A stretch of 6,811 nt of DNA from Bacillota bacterium. Its GTDB lineage: Bacteria; Bacillota; Clostridia; Lachnospirales; Lachnospiraceae. Location: assembly GCA_023437885.1 (NCBI GenBank), contig JAEZFH010000233.1, positions 1 to 6,811 of the forward strand, given 5' to 3'. The notes beneath the pieces are model-generated. The model did no database searches and was not told the origin of the DNA. It worked only from the letters and a program-made list of their open reading frames with translations. The first letter of the stretch is position 1. The number at the start of each line of letters is the position of its first letter. The position numbers and the translations under genes are program-made. Below, piece by piece: positions 5,569 to 6,811 of this stretch.

Positions 5569-6811
5569 ATGAGGAGCAGGAGAAGATACCGGAAGTTTTT
5601 AATCTGTATTTTTCTATTAAATATTTTTCTATTGGCTTTTTTCATATATCATACGATTGATAAAAGAATACCGGATGAGATAAAGATGCTGGTTGGAACA
5701 GAGGAGAGCTTTGACTTTGGCATGCCTCTGGAAGGAAATATAACCACGAAGGATATCGGCGTAATCCAGGTGAATGATCTGAGTGTTCCGTCGGATCAGA
5801 TTCGGGTTGATTTAAAGCAGCCCTTTACGCTGCAATCAACTCAGACAGGCACTTATAATATGGACTTGAAGCTGTTTGGCTTATTTAGCTTCAAACGCGT
5901 CTCCCTGGATGTGATTGACACGATGGAGCTTATTCCCTGCGGCAATCCCATCGGAATTTATGTGGAGACCAATGGGATTCTGGTTCTTGGCAGCGGTAGG
6001 ATTACCGGAGTGGACGGCTTGAATTACGAACCTACCAGAGACAAGTTAAAATCCGGAGATTATATATTAGCCATCAACGGAGTGGAGGTGAACCGGAAGA
6101 ATGACTTCGTAGACCTGATCCAGGAATGTAACGGAGAGGATATAACCTTGTTGGTCCACAGAAACAATGAGGAGATTACGGTGCGCATTACGCCGGTAAA
6201 AACAGCAAGCGGCAGCTATAAAATCGGAGCGTGGATCAGAGATAATACCCAGGGAATCGGAACACTGACCTTTATTGCACCGGATGGGCAGTTTGGGGCA
6301 TTGGGGCATGGAATCACAGATATCGACACAGGTTTGCTGATGGATGTAAAGATGGGTTCCATCTATACAGCCGAGATCATGTCCATCGTTAAGGGTAAGG
6401 AAGGAGAGCCGGGAGAGCTGATTGGAATGATTCGGAAAAGCGACAAATATAGAATCGGAAATATAACAAATAACACCTATCAGGGAATCTTCGGAAAGAT
6501 CGGCCTCGGATATCATTATGACAGCAATACAAGTATGGAGCCTCTGCAGATCGGATTGAAGCAGGAGGTCAGGAAGGGTAAGGCCTATATTCGCTGTACC
6601 ATAGATGAAACCGTCTCAGACTATGAGATTCAAATTGAAAGTGTGGATATCAGCAACAGCAATCACAGTAAGGGAATCGTAATCAGGATAACGGATAAAA
6701 AGCTGCTGGAGCTGACCGGCGGCATTGTCCAGGGAATGAGCGGCAGCCCGATTATCCAAAATAATAAGATAATTGGTGCGGTTACGCATGTATTTATACA
6801 GGATTCAACGA
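5569..6811 (+). CDS. spoIVB: SpoIVB serine peptidase, 3'-truncated by window edge
   Basis: SpoIVB is secreted from the forespore into the space between the two spore membranes. In Bacillus subtilis it cleaves SpoIVFA, which triggers pro-sigma-K processing; it also cleaves SpoIIQ. ATG 5569 follows GAGGTG (5558-5563) by 5 bases. The 414 visible residues begin with basic residues 2-9, then a membrane segment at about 10-30 that anchors or exports the protein. The typical I-P-D-E-I-K segment follows at 34-39, a PDZ domain at about 125-210, and then the S55 peptidase domain. H247 lies in GALGHGITD, D376 in RITDKKL and S391 in GMSGSP. The D-to-S spacing of 15 equals that of the B. subtilis triad H236, D363, S378. 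B. subtilis SpoIVB is about 425 residues, so probably only 10-25 C-terminal residues are missing. Separated from recN by a terminator; spo0A would be expected next. Confidence 0.97.
   Translation, partial: MRSRRRYRKFLICIFLLNIFLLAFFIYHTIDKRIPDEIKMLVGTEESFDFGMPLEGNITTKDIGVIQVNDLSVPSDQIRVDLKQPFTLQSTQTGTYNMDLKLFGLFSFKRVSLDVIDTMELIPCGNPIGIYVETNGILVLGSGRITGVDGLNYEPTRDKLKSGDYILAINGVEVNRKNDFVDLIQECNGEDITLLVHRNNEEITVRITPVKTASGSYKIGAWIRDNTQGIGTLTFIAPDGQFGALGHGITDIDTGLLMDVKMGSIYTAEIMSIVKGKEGEPGELIGMIRKSDKYRIGNITNNTYQGIFGKIGLGYHYDSNTSMEPLQIGLKQEVRKGKAYIRCTIDETVSDYEIQIESVDISNSNHSKGIVIRITDKKLLELTGGIVQGMSGSPIIQNNKIIGAVTHVFIQDST

Noticed and set aside
6067..6516. A 149-codon open frame on the - strand within spoIVB
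   Set aside because: It lies wholly antisense to the SpoIVB PDZ and peptidase domains and has no recognisable domain.

Overview
The window reads as chromosome of an endospore-forming, Gram-positive anaerobe of the Clostridia, most likely Lachnospiraceae-like. This rests on the spoIVB sporulation gene, the recN-spoIVB gene order known from spore-forming Firmicutes, AGGAGG-type ribosome binding sites, moderate GC content, and a long clostridial-style bacterial Ig-like (Big_2) surface protein. The genus is inference; nothing here fixes it. All three genes lie on the + strand.

Positions 1-3290 hold the 3' part of a very long gene for a protein made almost entirely of tandem Ig-like domains. Its start, and any signal peptide, lie upstream of the window. 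It ends in an Ig-like domain with no LPXTG motif, S-layer homology domain or enzyme domain in the visible part.

Positions 3291-3681 are non-coding but dense in signals: a sigma-A-like promoter (3357-3384), a 16-bp inverted-repeat hairpin directly after it (3389-3446), a second and better promoter with an extended -10 (3536-3564), a 12/14 match to the Firmicutes LexA (SOS) box over its expected start point (3571-3584), and a weak hairpin with a T run (3593-3622). They lead into recN, which most likely starts at TTG 3682 and not at the in-frame ATG 3646.

Positions 3682-5367 encode RecN, the SMC-like double-strand-break repair ATPase, with all ABC ATPase motifs intact. A clear intrinsic terminator follows (5398-5428).

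Positions 5569-6811 hold spoIVB, the sporulation signalling serine peptidase (membrane anchor, PDZ domain, S55 peptidase domain with His, Asp and Ser in place). It is cut by the window edge just before its expected end. In spore formers spo0A usually follows; it would lie just outside.

Functionally, recN and spoIVB are neighbours by conserved gene order, not by a shared job. The terminator between them suggests separate control: DNA damage for recN, forespore-specific transcription for spoIVB. I see no new multi-gene system. The most interesting signals are the LexA-type recN promoter, the promoter-hairpin unit upstream of it, and the large Ig-repeat gene next to this conserved locus.
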